Assembly (NCBI GenBank): GCA_030734395.1
Contig: JAUZTG010000029.1
Span: 1,240,001 to 1,304,000, forward strand
Direction of reading: 5' to 3'
Origin: Sarocladium kiliense
Lineage: Eukaryota > Ascomycota > Sordariomycetes > Hypocreales > Sarocladiaceae
DNA: 64,000 bases
Part shown: piece after piece, positions 12,394 through 23,716 of the stretch
How positions within the stretch are numbered: the stretch's first letter is position 1
Layout: every line of letters begins with the position of its first letter
Position numbers and translations under genes: made by a program
The notes under the pieces: model-generated
Told to the model about the DNA's origin: nothing
Database searches by the model: none
What the model saw: only the letters and a program-made list of their open reading frames with translations

Positions 12394-13656
12394 CTATCTT
12401 TCGTTGTCGACTTTGGTGACGAGAGTCTCCATTCTCACCCTGTCTTGAGGCAAGATACCCAAATCGCTATCATCATCTAGAGTATCATCCCTTTGTACTC
12501 TTCCTGTCGAAATCGTGGTGAGCGGAAACTTGTTCTGCTGGTTGGACCGCAAGTACCCATCAGTGCCACCGGAATTGTTCATGATGTATTTCGATCGATG
12601 GAAGTCCCTGAAGATGACTCTCAATGGTGGAATTGAGGAGGCGATGACGGTGACGAATGGCTCGGCCTGGCCCCAAATGAAGAGCATTGACAGCCGGTCT
12701 AGTAGACGCTGCTTGTTAGGGGGCATTATGCTATCAGATGATGGAGTACTCGAGCACTTACAAGGAATATCAGGCCCAGCTGTGATGGTAACAGCTTGGA
12801 CCACTTTGATCACACCAAGAATACCTGCAACGATTCCGAGACTCATCGCAACACCCACTCCAATTTTCTCGAGGCGCTTCATCTGCAGGTTCCAGACGAT
12901 CTTCCAGGGCATCAGGGCGAGACAGAAGTCGCAAAGAGCAGAATATCCTGATATCAATGATCAGCAACTAGTGTGCCAAACATATGCCCAGAAAACTTAC
13001 CGTTGGCTACCATGGCCATAATGACCGAATCTTCTACCCGCCAACAGCCTCCCGGAAGAACAGCCTCATACGCATCGCCTTCGCGATCGCACGCAGCCTT
13101 CCAAGTGGTGACCGCATTCGTTGCAAGAATGCCGTTCATGGTGAATATCAGAAACCAAATGAACCACTTTTGCGAGCCTTGAGAGAATCGGAGCAATGTC
13201 ACTGCGAATGAAGTCTTCGAAAGAGCCAGGCCGACCTTATTTGTGACATCGGCCGACGTGGATAATGTATGCATGTGTGGGATGAATTGGAGGGTCAGGC
13301 CGAAACCAATCCTCATGAGCTCGGTAATGATGCCGTTAGCTGCTATCAAGAACATCTGATCGTGATCTTAGTACTGAGTTCAACTCGCAACGGGCGGGGG
13401 GTTCAGCATTGAAACTAGTCAGGAGACCACATACCCATGCCACGATTAAGAGGTAGTCGTCCCACCACAGGCCTTTGGCTTTGACCTGCTTGCAGTATAC
13501 TCGCAGAAAGAGGAATATGGTAGAAATGGCACCGACAGACCATGTTAAAGCAACCACTGTCGGCCCAGGATCCTTTGTGAATACCGGTATGTCCATATCT
13601 GCTGGAGGGGTGTCTTCTCGACGTGTAAGGAGGAACAGAGCGACGGTGTCAGCCAT
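12394..13656 (-). CDS. Rhodopsin-fold integral membrane protein (Pth11-like, SAT4 family)
   Basis: Probable seven-helix plasma-membrane protein of the fungal rhodopsin-domain family, which includes Pth11-like receptor candidates; ligand unknown. Exons on the minus strand are 13656-13435, 13355-13001, 12947-12762 and 12698-12394, giving 355 residues. Introns of 79, 53 and 63 nt all keep phase. Family marks: an early helix followed by LRVYCKQVKAKGLWWDDYLLI, the helix pair around WFIWFLIFTMNGIL, the CDFCLALMPWKIVWNLQMKRLEKIGV block, and a last helix LFIWGQAEPFVTVIASSIPPLRV before a Ser/Thr-rich cytoplasmic tail. The third intron joins IPY to RLSMLFIWG as the family expects. No CFEM domain precedes the helices, so it is not a CFEM-type Pth11. 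No clear partner lies next to it. Confidence 0.9.
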
Positions 13657-13952
13657 TATGCTTGAATGAAGGGTTTCAGTCGTCGTGGGACCCTAATAGG
13701 CATATTCTGTGATGTCTGAATTTGACGGGAAGTTGAAGCAGTGCCGGCAACCTCTCATGGATGGCCTCTGTCTCCAGGGTTCGGGCTTAGCTGGTCAGCC
13801 TCGGTATGGCTTCACCTGGCAGTCACTGAGCTCAATGTGCTCTTTTGGCAATGTGGTCGGCCGAGAGATATGAGAAAGTATATGGCCATATCACAAGGGC
13901 GGGCATCTTGAGAATTCATATCTATCTTGACCTCAGGGATAACCAGGCAATG

Positions 13953-13988
13953 GACGCCCGTTCAGACGCCCGTTCAGACGCCCGTTCA
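13953..13988. repeat. 12-bp tandem repeat, three perfect copies
   Basis: The unit GACGCCCGTTCA is repeated exactly at 13953-13964, 13965-13976 and 13977-13988. It is a multiple of three long but lies in no supported gene. It is a simple minisatellite in the gap upstream of both flanking genes. Confidence 0.95.
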
Positions 13989-14751
13989 GAGCCGACAGAA
14001 ATGGGAATTCATCCACGAAGAAGGATCAAGAAAACCCGAACCGTGGGTATGTGATGTGACACGCGTAGCAGGTTGCATTGCAGAGCCTGTACGCCACACT
14101 GATGCAGCTTCACCCAAGAATTCTAGAAACATAGTTAATGAGAGCTTCCCTGATTGAGGGTGCTATCTACGGAGTACTATGAGTGACATTTGGACAAGCA
14201 TGTGATACCTTCTGTTTGCAGTACCTAAGCAGTGACATGCCACCATAATGTTCCAAGGATGACCGCCGAGAGGTGGCTGGAACGCTGTTCAGGAGTATGC
14301 TGCATGTCTGCGGCGTTATAAGAAGCCTCGGGAAGATGCGAAGCTGTGACTTGCAAGGGTGGGGAGCGCTGTCGAGCCGTGTCGTCTCGTCTCGTATATA
14401 TGAGCCACATCCTGGGGGGAGACCCAGTTGTTCCCTTGCAACTCGTGCACACAGAGAACAAAGAAAGAAAGGGTTACTAGGGTCTGTTGGCTGGTGAGTG
14501 CAACATAGTTACAATGAATGTCGGATGGTACCTGGCGACAGACCAACCGACCAGTAGCATCTACGAATAGAGACTGTGGCGGTTGCAGATGATAAGCAAG
14601 GGTATGAAAAGACAACCACGGATCCGAATCCTGGTCTCCGCGGCCTTGGTATTGATCTGCGCTACTCCGTATCCCTCGAAGGAACGTCGGCACACTCGGT
14701 ATTCGGGCCGCCTTTAATAGTTGACCTGACTATTCGTGAATGCTTACTCCC

Positions 14752-14851
14752 GTGAAGGCCACAGGTCTCTTGTGAAGGCCACAGGTCTCTTGTGAAGGCC
14801 ACAGGTCTCTTGTGAAGGCCACAGGTCTCTTGTGAAGGCCACAGGTCTCTT
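14752..14851. repeat. 20-bp tandem repeat, five perfect copies
   Basis: The unit GTGAAGGCCACAGGTCTCTT is repeated five times without change from 14752 to 14851. The identity of all copies implies recent expansion or homogenisation. The array lies about 590 bp upstream of the BBE oxidoreductase start, in the divergent promoter region. A 20-bp period is not a codon multiple, so it is unlikely to be coding. Confidence 0.98.
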
Positions 14852-15437
14852 GAGACTCATATCGCATGCAAACAGGTTTTCTTCTGGGATAAACGGTACA
14901 CATTCTCTTGTTGCTGAGAACTCAGGAGTAATACAGATGTCCTGTACAACGAGAGAGAGCACCTAGGCATCTTCAGCGAAATGGTGGAAATTAATCCCTC
15001 CAACTGTGCAGCCTTCGGATCTGCAGGCAGTTCTTGGACTGCCACCAACGTTCGAAATTAGCCACCACGTTCATTCAGCAGCATATTTTGACGTGCGACC
15101 AACACAGTGTAGCATTGGCACATCCGATCGGGCAGGTCAGCTAAACAGCTGCATCGATGGAGAGCTTTTGCAGGGATTTTGAGGAGAAAGACAAGACAAG
15201 ACCCTTGATTGACAGCTGCCCAGCTCCGGGGTTGGCTTTTGGTGTAGCGAGTGTAAACGCGTGTTCGGGTTGTCGCCCACAGAGAGCTGAGCCGGTGGAA
15301 GCTTTGTGATTGAATGTAAACAAATGTAGTTGTAAATTTTTTTATTTTTTTTTTCAACTTCTTCATCGTTTCCTCTTGAGGCTCATGTCTGTAAGTTCAT
15401 CCCGGATTGGAGTGTTTCTTGCCGCCTGGAATCTATA

Positions 15438-17263
15438 ATGAAAGCGTCGAGTGTGGCTCTTACAGCTCTTGCTGCTGCGTCCAGCGTAGCAGCGAAGACC
15501 TGCCGCTGTCTGCCCGAAGACGACTGCTGGCCAAGTAAAAGCATATGGGATAGCTTCAATTCGACGGTCAACGGCGCGCTGGTCCAGGTCACGCCAATTG
15601 GTGCTGTTTGTCATGATCCGACTTATGATGGAGCTGCCTGCGCCGAGCTCCGAGCCAGTTGGGACGATGTGAAGATTCAGTATGTTTTCCTTGCCCTCTG
15701 CCTGATAAGGGTCTCTTTGTAATCCATTGATATTGATCTTCGGGCAGTTATGAGTCGACATCATCACTCATGACGGCGTACTTCACCGGCGAGACCTGTG
15801 ACCCCTTCACCGATCGCTCCGAGCCGTGCACCATCGGCAACTACAACGCCTACACTGTCGATGCTACAGACCATCAGCAGGTCATGGACACCCTGAAGTT
15901 CTCCAAGAAGCACAACATCCGGTTCGTCATCCGCAACACCGGTCATGACTTCTGGGGCCGCTCAATTGGGTATGGAGGTCTCGCCGTCCGCATGAGTAAC
16001 CTGAAGTTTCGGGAGGTCCTGGACTGGGCAGATGACCATTACGAGGGCCCAGCTCTCAAGATGGGTGCTGGAGTCATGGGCTTTGAAGCACAGGAGACAC
16101 TCGAGCCGCATGGCTATGTCATGGTTGCGGGATACTGTCCAAGCGTTGGCCCTGCTGGTGGCTTCGTCCAGGGAGCTGGTCATAGTCCCCTAAGCACAGT
16201 CTACGGATTGGCCGTCGACCAGACCCTTGAGTACGAAGTCATAACAGCAGAAGGGAAACTGATCAAGGTCTCGCGCGATGAGAATTCGGACCTCTTCTGG
16301 GCCCTCAATGGCGGCGGGGCGGGAACCTGGGCTGTTATCGTGTCGATGACCGTCCGAGTCTACCCCATGATGCGCATGGGAGCAGCGAGTCTCTTCATCG
16401 ATCCTACGACTATTCAAAATGATTTGTTCTGGGAAATGGTCGACAAGTTCTACTCTCTCCTCCCGTACTTCACAGATAACGGAGCGTACATCACCTACGC
16501 TTTCGGCCCAGCTCACTTCGGAACTTTCCCATTCTCTGCCTACAACAAGACAGCCGATGAGGTAGAAGAGCTTCTATCCCCGTTCATAGAATACCTCAAC
16601 GACAAGGCAATTCCCCATTTCGCCGCGTACAGCTCTCAGTCAACCTACCTGGAACACGTCGCGGCCAACTTCGCCACCTCCCAACCAACCAAAGAGTGGC
16701 CCTCCGGCGGCCGCATGATCCCCCGCGAAGTCTTCAAAGACCCAGAGCGCCGAGCCAAGCTTGTCTCCGTGATGCGTCGTATCGTAGGCAGCGGCGCCTT
16801 GACATCCAGCACGACCATGCGTCCCATCCAACGAACCACTAACCCAACCTCCGTCCACCCCGCCTGGCGCGACATGAACGCCCTCGTGATCATGACCTGG
16901 CCCTGGGAAAACGCAAAGAAGGACCTGATGCATGGGAAAGTCGAGCTCTTCGCTGAGGAGCTCTCGCCTTTGCTTATTGAGGTTGCGCCGGATGGTGGGT
17001 CGTATAGTAATGAGGCGGATACGTTCATGCCGGAGTGGAGGGAGGAGATGTATGGGCCAAACTGGGAGAGGTTGTTGGAGGTGAAGGAGAAGTGGGATCC
17101 GGAGGGCGTGTTCTATTCGAGGAATACACCAGGCGCGGATAAGTGGCATATGGACTTGGATACGGGGAGGATGTGTTCGAGGCATCACTGTCCTCCGGTG
17201 AAGAGGAGGGACAGGCTGGAGAGAAACCACTTACCTAGTGCGCATTCTACTCGCTATCTTTGA
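15438..17263 (+). CDS. Secreted FAD-linked oxidoreductase, berberine-bridge-enzyme type
   Basis: Likely a secreted flavoprotein that oxidises a sugar, alcohol or secondary metabolite. Exons are 15438-15679 and 15748-17263, with a 68-nt intron (GTATGT...GCAG), giving 585 residues. The first 19 residues form a signal peptide. The FAD_binding_4 domain spans about residues 105-285 and carries the covalent His motif RNTGHD (His147). Cys211 in GYCPSVGPAGG lies where bicovalent BBE enzymes attach the flavin, so this one is probably bicovalent. The C-terminal BBE motif reads KWDPEGVFYSRNTPG. Substrate specificity cannot be read from the sequence. A 20-residue basic tail after the usual end (GRMCSRHHCPPVKRR) is unusual and could mean a missed 3' splice. 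No polyketide or peptide synthetase lies nearby. Confidence 0.93.
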
Positions 17264-17674
17264 GTATATATTGTCAACCTATTGTGCTTACTATTCTAGC
17301 TCATAGATTACTTCATATTGTCCAGCGTATTGTAGACCATAAGAAAGCCAGGAGACTAGGAATGTGTGCCAAGAGTTTCTCTGCGAAAATGAAGAACCAG
17401 CAACCCTGTACAGTAGAGAAGAGAGAGTTTCAGTAAGATATATACCTATAGGCATGCACCATCTTGCTACCACAGGCCCGATGCAAGGCAACATGAACCA
17501 ACCCAAGACGCCAACACACACACACGCGCGCGCGCGCGTTTGAAGCTAGAAAAATCAAGGCAAGACCCTGAAGAGGGAGAGTGGAATGATCATACAGGCA
17601 CAGCGCTGACAACTACTCGAGGAGGGTATCGAATTAAATGCGACGTTCCATCTTTCACCACCGGGTGGCAACTT
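17264..17674. other. Convergent intergenic region with a CA/CG microsatellite
   Basis: 3' flanks of the BBE gene (plus) and of the sulfurtransferase (minus). A CA run followed directly by an alternating CG run occupies about 17513-17538. An intron-retained frame of the sulfurtransferase would extend into this region, down to 17590. Confidence 0.5.
17513..17538. repeat. Compound (CA)n-(CG)n microsatellite
   Basis: About six CA units pass straight into about seven CG units. Alternating purine-pyrimidine tracts of this kind can adopt Z-DNA. It lies between two convergent genes. Confidence 0.9.
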
Positions 17675-18747
17675 TTACTCTCCTTCGGTCTTCCTGATGA
17701 GGTTATCTGACTTGCGTACTCGTTGTGCCCATTCACTGCAATGTTGTTAGCTGTCATCGCTATTTGAGAATCATTGTAATCAGGAAAGGTGTATACGTAC
17801 GTCCAGCTGCCATCGTATACTCTTCGTGACTCGGGAGAGCCGATACCGGCGACCTCAAGCGCCGTGTCGATGACACAGGCCGTCACACCGCTGCCACAAC
17901 TCGAAACAAGAGGCTTGCTCGGGTCAACTCCTTTGTCTTGGAAGATCTGCTTCAGCTTCTCCGGTGGGAAGAAAGCCTTTGTGGTGGGGTCTAGAAGGGC
18001 GCTGTGAGGAACGCTGATGGCGCCAGGCATGTGACCTGAAGAGAGCCCTTCTCTCGGCTCGGGATCCTTTCCTGTGAAACGGCCAGCTGGCCGAGCATCG
18101 AGAATTTGTACACCCTCTGAACCCTCCTTGTTGTGGTCGAAGGCGATCTTCTCAACGTCCTCGTAATCGGCGACCTGGCTGAGCTCAACCTTGGGAATGG
18201 GGTAGGTGCAGCATTCGACGTTGTAGAGCTCGCCTGACTCGGTCGGCAAGCCTTCGTCAACCCAGAGCTTGAAGTTATTGAGAACGTGGACCTTTTCGTG
18301 ACCAAAGACCTTGAGCGTCCAGCCGACTCTGGGAGCGCTAAAGATGCCGAGCTCCTTGGTGTCATAGACAACAACCACGTCCTCCTTCCTGATTCCAAGC
18401 TCACTCATAGCACCAGCAAATCGCTTCGCATCCGGGAGCATATGCGGGTAAGGGCTACGCTTGTTGATCACAGCGTCAAGGTCGAAGAATCGAGCTTTGG
18501 GGATGCGCTGCTCACGGAAGACCTGGATGCCGCTTCGCTCGTCATTGGGGAGGAACCAGGCGGCACAAAGAGGAATAACGCGGGGGTCAGTGCTAATTGG
18601 AGAAGGAGGGTTCTTCTTGAGGGCCTCGTGGAGCTCCTTTGGGGTGACGAGGTAGGAGGAGAAGTTGCGGCGAGTGGTGTGTGCGATGGAGGGCATGCGG
18701 AGGTGGGTGCCGGCCCGGAGAGAGCGGAAGACGGCGACAGAGGCCAT
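17675..18747 (-). CDS. TUM1: 3-mercaptopyruvate sulfurtransferase (double rhodanese, mitochondrial)
   Basis: Transfers sulfur from 3-mercaptopyruvate to an acceptor; in yeast Tum1 feeds sulfur to tRNA thiolation and molybdenum-cofactor pathways. Minus-strand exons are 18747-17801 and 17735-17675, with a 65-nt intron (GTACGT...GCAG), giving 335 residues. The first about 30 residues are basic and Ser/Ala-rich, as in a mitochondrial presequence. An inactive N-terminal rhodanese domain spans about 34-165 and a catalytic one about 190-325. The active loop CGSGVTAC has its nucleophile at Cys284. CGSG rather than CRKG marks the mercaptopyruvate rather than thiosulfate type. Splicing yields GSWTEW and ends at GEGE-stop; retaining the intron stays open to 17590, with a different tail. 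Confidence 0.95.
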
Positions 18748-19527
18748 TGTTCTGAGGTAGAATATGCAATTGAGGATATATGAGCAGAGTATCTGGGTAG
18801 GATATCGGGCCTGGGGACAAAACAGCAGCGCTGGCGTCCTGAGTCGGGAGAGGGGAAGCTATCGGGTCTGGGCGTGGGTGGTAGGCGATAAGCTGTGGTG
18901 GAAGGTAGCAAGGACTCGAGTCAATGCAATCGTGGGATCTCAGGCAGCCATGTGAGAGCGATGAGTCGATGATCGCGGTGCACAATCACCTGCTGGCCCG
19001 AGTCGGAATTGCGGAGGACAATCGGTCGAGGGGATGACGAGCGAAGACAAACCGGAGGAAGAAGAGGAGGTTGGAGTTGGAGGAGCAGGTGACGGGATTC
19101 TGGGAGGTGGGGACGCAGGCCGAGCTGGAGCTTATCTGCTGTGGCTACCTTGGTGGACGAGGATCACTGGCTGCATATGATAAACAATGACTGTAGTTGC
19201 TGGCCATAGAAAATATGCCAGTACATTTAAATAAGCATGAAGTTGAGAGACATCATTCCCAATGCATCCGCGTCCAGTTCGCAGTGGCAATCGTCTCAAG
19301 GTCACCATCACCAAAGCTGGACCAAACCCCACCCACTAATTACAATGCACCCCAACGACAGCCACACATCCATCGCACGCCCATCACCACCAGCGCTGCC
19401 CCGCGTCACGCCATTGAACAAGATAATAGAGACGGACCATAAGGGCTTCTCTGGGGGGAACAGCTCTCGTTACTAAGCTCGACAAAAGCCTCTCGTTTGT
19501 AGAGGCATGTGTTAGGCTGGGCTTGCC
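18748..19527. other. Divergent promoter region between TUM1 and APC11
   Basis: About 780 bp between two diverging start codons. It presumably holds both promoters and 5' leaders. No supported gene; short open frames here overlap the opposite strand and lack family character. Confidence 0.5.
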
Positions 19528-20038
19528 ATGAAGGTCACCATCACAAACTGGGACGCTGTCGCGACTTGGCGATGGGATATCCCCGAGGACGACGTCTGTG
19601 GTATCTGCCAGGTTCACTTTGACGGCACCTGTCCGACCTGCAAATATCCAGGTGACGACTGCAGTCTCTGTAAGTGCAGTCCACTTAGCTGGCCTCATCT
19701 TTCCTTTTGTGTCTATCCTATCGTAATGGAGTTACGCGCTGACTGAACAAAACAGTATCTGGTAAATGCGGTCACAACTTCCACATGGTACGCAGAGCAC
19801 GCCGCTTCACTCTCACTATATATCACAGGACGTTGGAAGACTGACTTTGAATTCAGCACTGCATCTCCGAATGGATCAAGCAGGAATCAGCCCGTGGCCA
19901 GTGTCCCATGTGTCGCCAGCGTGAGTATCCCCAATATCAACAAACAACAACACAGAAGCATTCAGCAGCTAATTACCCAACTTGGTAGCCTTCGAATGGC
20001 TGGATCAAACCAATGAAACTACTTCGGAGGTGGCTTGA
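19528..20038 (+). CDS. APC11: Anaphase-promoting complex RING-H2 subunit Apc11
   Basis: Catalytic RING subunit of the APC/C ubiquitin ligase; it binds the E2 and drives destruction of cyclins and securin. Four exons (19528-19669, 19756-19787, 19857-19920, 19989-20038) give 95 residues, close to the usual 85-95. The start MKVTITNWDAVATWRWD matches the Apc11 N-terminus. The zinc ligands are in order: CGICQ, CPTCK, DDC, KCGHNFHMHC and CPMCR, the RING-H2 pattern with the extra Cys/His residues of Apc11. The second exon is only 32 nt and encodes most of the SGKCGHNFHM stretch. The gene converges with CHK1 and lies about 4 kb from a UBE2C-type E2, its expected partner enzyme. Confidence 0.97.
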
Positions 20039-20340
20039 ATTCTGCTCTCTTTGCAAATCATGGCATGGAGTTTGGGCGTTACGCGGGCAAGGGATTCAGA
20101 TGCATTACGAGGTCATGTACCAATAATCACGATGGCTACAGCAAGTCAATGCTGATGGCCATGTCTATTTTACTACTCTTCCTTCATTACTCCAAAACCG
20201 CCCCTTCACACCACCTGTTCCCTGCCCCAACTCTCAGACAATGTCATCCGCTCGAGCTCCCCATCAACCATCACACCAGCATCAACACCACCACGCCTCC
20301 CCCACTCCGTCGAGGAGAACGACAACCCCCGGCCAGCCTT
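20039..20340. other. Convergent gap between APC11 and CHK1
   Basis: About 300 bp between the stop codons of APC11 (plus) and CHK1 (minus); the two 3' UTRs probably meet or overlap here. Nothing else seen. Confidence 0.5.
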
Positions 20341-22000
20341 CTATGAATCCGGGGTATATACGCCATCCTTGCAGAGGATGACCACCTTCTTGAAGAAACG
20401 TCGCCATTCCAGCGGGTCGCCCTTGACCTTCACGAACCGCACGTCCAGCACCTCGTTGCCATCCGGCAGCTGGTGTCGGTCCACCACAATCTCGCCACGA
20501 AGCTCCTGCTGACGGCCGTCTACTGCTTTGACCTTGAGAGTTGCCATCGGGTTGCCGTAAGGGTTTGGTGCGGGCACGCCGCCCAGGGGTACGTTCAGTT
20601 GGTGAAGTGCGTCACTCAGCATTTGGACAATGTGTGCAGGAGGCACATGTGAAAAGAAGCGCGTAAGGGATTCGGGCGGGCAGATGTCGCGGAACTGGCG
20701 GGCTTGTTGCGTCAGTGTCATGGTCGGACCGGCCTTCTTTGCGAACTGCGACATGGACGGCTCGTCGGCAAGGTGGTTCAGCAGCAGTCTTCGAGCATCT
20801 TCGCCTGGAGCCACGGGCATGGATGAAGCTGGTGCAGCCATGGAACGGAGAGTAGGTCGTTCCCAGTCCCAGTCGGTATCTGCGATTGGTGTCTCGGGCT
20901 GCGTTGAGGCGAACTTCCCACCATTGAGTCCAGTGTCCAGGTCCATGTCGTCTCCCACTGGTCTTTGTGAAGCCGAGATCTGCTGGCTAAAATCGATGTG
21001 AAGATTCTCAAGCATCTGCGTGGCGAGGTTGATCGGATCGGAGACTTGACCATCGGCTGTGATGAGAGGATTGTGGCGTGTGTACCACGGATGTTGCCGT
21101 ACTTGTGCGAATGTGAATCGTTTCCGCGGATCAACGCTCATCATTCCGCGTAGCAATGAGAGCGCTTGTGGCGGTATCCTCTCCCACAGTGCATCTGTGC
21201 TGCGTCCGGACGTGCGAATGTACTCCTGGAATTCCCAACTGCTTTGCGAGGGCTCGTCCCACGGTGTGTTGCCCACAAGAAGCACGAATAAGATGACACC
21301 ACACGACCACAGATCGACGAGGTCTGGAGAGTACTTTGGACTGCTTCCTGCCCTTTTGTCTACCCTTCCGCAAGCCAGAATCTCAGGTGCAATATAAGGA
21401 GGGCTTCCGCAGAGTGTCGAGCTAGTCTTGCGCTGGCCCTTGTACTCAAACATAGTTGCCATACCGAAATCAGCGAGCTTCAGCTGACCGTCTTGCGAAA
21501 GCAGAATGTTTTCGGGTTTGAGGTCGCGATGTGCCACGCCTTTGGAGTGCATGAAACTCACGCCACCCACGAGCTGCGTGAAATAAAGCTGTGCAATATC
21601 CTCCCGGACACCAACATCGGCCTCAATCTTGTCGAAAAGGTCGCCACCCTGTGCAAATTCCATGGCGATCCAGCGCCAAATGGTGTCCTCTCCTGAAGCG
21701 AACCACTCGATGATATTGGGGTGTTGGCCGATGTGGGAGTGGAGTGACACCTCCATGGCGAGCTGCTTGGCGGAGATTCTGCCATGTTTGACTGCGTAGC
21801 CTTTGTGTATGAGTTTGACGGCGAAGACGGGATCGGTAGAGTCAAGAGGTATGGCTTTCTTGATACTGTGAACGTATGAGTGAAAGTCTGGAGTCAGGAA
21901 ACCACGAAACTTACGAAGCGTATGCCCCACGACCTACAGTCTTGGAAACAATTCTGAAGGGAAGATCCCTCGGTAAGGGATCAAGTTGAGACTGCAACAT
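20341..22000 (-). CDS. CHK1: DNA-damage checkpoint serine/threonine kinase Chk1
   Basis: Effector kinase of the DNA-damage and replication checkpoints, activated by ATR/Mec1-type kinases and restraining mitotic entry. Minus-strand exons are 22000-21915 and 21865-20341 with a 49-nt intron; the product is 536 residues. The first exon encodes the glycine loop start (TVGRGAYA) and is easily missed. Kinase motifs: AVKLIHK with Lys46, HRDLKPEN with Asp143, ADFG with Asp161, and SPPYIAPE. The early helix and the GGDLFDKI hinge fit Chk1. Between about residues 311 and 414 lie six SQ/TQ sites, the type of cluster phosphorylated by ATR. The C-terminus (EWRRFFKKVVILCKDGVYTPDS) resembles the KA1-like regulatory domain of Chk1. 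Confidence 0.95.
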
Positions 22001-23716
22001 GATGAGCTGGGGTTCAATTCACGGTGATGGCTTCACGCCCAAGGGTCACCGCCACTTGGATGGTCCTATAGTAGTGAGGGGCAGCATGGATACGAATGTA
22101 AACAAAGGAGGGGCCATCATGCAGAATCAAGTGCATTCACCTACCATGGCAGCTGATATTCAAAAAGCCCTTGTAGCCAAAGAGACACGTCGATCGCATA
22201 CAGTACACTCAAAACACTTTTTCGAAACTCGGATTGCCAATGATCGCGAGGCAGGCCGCGTCTGGCGCGTCCAGCCCGCGTAAAGCTGTTTCGGCGGTGG
22301 TGGTTGGCGGGCTGGCACGTCAACAGCGCCTGCAGCCCCACTACATTGCTGCTGCCGCTTTAACGGAGCAGCCGGGGTGTCCCTGGTGGTCGAGTCTTTC
22401 TTGCTCGGAGGTCAAATCTCATTTGTCACATCATGCATATCTATTTCGATATAATCCTCCTTGCAGGTCACGAGTACAATGTCTTTTGATCACGATTCAA
22501 TCGACAAAGGTGATCTGCGCCCACCTTGTCATGCAAAGGACGGATGCAGCCATTCCAGCCCTATTCAGTCAAAGTATGATCCGTGTCAGTGGGATGCCCA
22601 GGCTATAAGTGCAACACTATGCCTCCCATGACATTCCAATCCCTCTTCCGGTAGCTGACGATCCTGCTTGCTCACCAGCAAACTTCCTGTTCCTCGGCTC
22701 CGGCATTCGGATCCAGACCCCAGGGACAAGCCACCTGCGCCATGACGAAAGCCGCCGGTCCAGAACTAGAACTGCAGCGCGTGATTTTCTCAGCCCAGAA
22801 CAAAGAGTAGAGTTCGGAGCCAGTGGCCTTCTGCGTTCCAGCTTGCCGACACCAGTCAGATTGGGTGGGCGAACCACTACGCTGGGAAGGACGAGGCGCT
22901 GTGAAAGGCCTGAACTTAGGGGCATCGGCGACCTGGCGGCGCCACGTGAAGGGCATTGCCGGACACTGGAATGTTCATAGTGCTGGTGATGCTGAGCTGG
23001 TGTGTTCTTCTCTTGCGATCTCAATTAATTGCGCACTCAGCCAACTACTCTATTGAGTGCATGTCAGGTCACTTCATCCAACGTCCCCAAGCCACCGACC
23101 TTGTAGCCCCAAGGCTTAAGGCAGCGAGGCCACTGTGGGGAACACACCACTCCTCCCTCTTTGTCGCTGAGGCGCCGCCATCGCGTGGCCGTTGCTGCGG
23201 TAAACATACGCATTGCAGCGCTACAGCGCTTTTAGAGGGTCTCCCCCCTCCAACCAGTTCAGCCCAAGCCCAGCGACTAAGCCCTGGGACCTCTGACGGA
23301 ACGACAACATCCATTCCTGCTCTGCCCTGCTCTCCCTCCTCGAAACGAATTCCTTTCCTGCACCACATACACTGCTACGCTCTCCCTCTTGCCTCTCTTC
23401 GTCTCTTTCATCCGTCCTTGTTCAACTTATACCCCGGGGCTTGCCTCTGTCTTGTCTCTTGCCTCTCGCATTGTTGCCACTACAGCTTTCCTAAGGTGCC
23501 CGTACCTCATCGTCTGCCCTTGCTTACTACCAGTCCGTCCACGTCCTCCCTTGTTCTCTGGTTTGGACATTTTGGATCTTTCTTCGACTTGGTTCAGCAG
23601 TCACCTGGGCTTACAGCAGCTTGATATTGGCAACACTGTCGAAACCTTCGATTGTCACTGTTTAAGCGCTTGTTCTCTGTTCTGTCAACACAGCAACTAT
23701 ACCCAATCGCTTCACT
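22001..23716. other. Divergent intergenic region between CHK1 and the E2 gene
   Basis: About 1.7 kb. The last 400 bp before the E2 start are strongly pyrimidine-rich (repeated CTC/TCT), as in leaders of well-expressed fungal genes. An open frame of about 220 codons runs through it (to 23624) but has leader-like composition and no family resemblance, so I do not call it. Confidence 0.5.

Larger units (their letters stand above)
13657..15437. other. Divergent intergenic region with two minisatellites
   Basis: About 1.8 kb separates the divergent starts of the rhodopsin-fold gene (minus) and the BBE oxidoreductase (plus). It carries a 12-bp x3 repeat and a 20-bp x5 repeat, listed separately. 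A poly-T/A-rich stretch near 15330-15360 precedes the oxidoreductase start. I see no supported gene. Confidence 0.5.

Noticed and set aside
22956..23624. 222-codon frame upstream of the E2 gene
   Set aside because: Start is not ATG at the given end, the sequence is Leu/Ser/Pro-rich and lies in a pyrimidine-rich leader. No domain or splice continuation.
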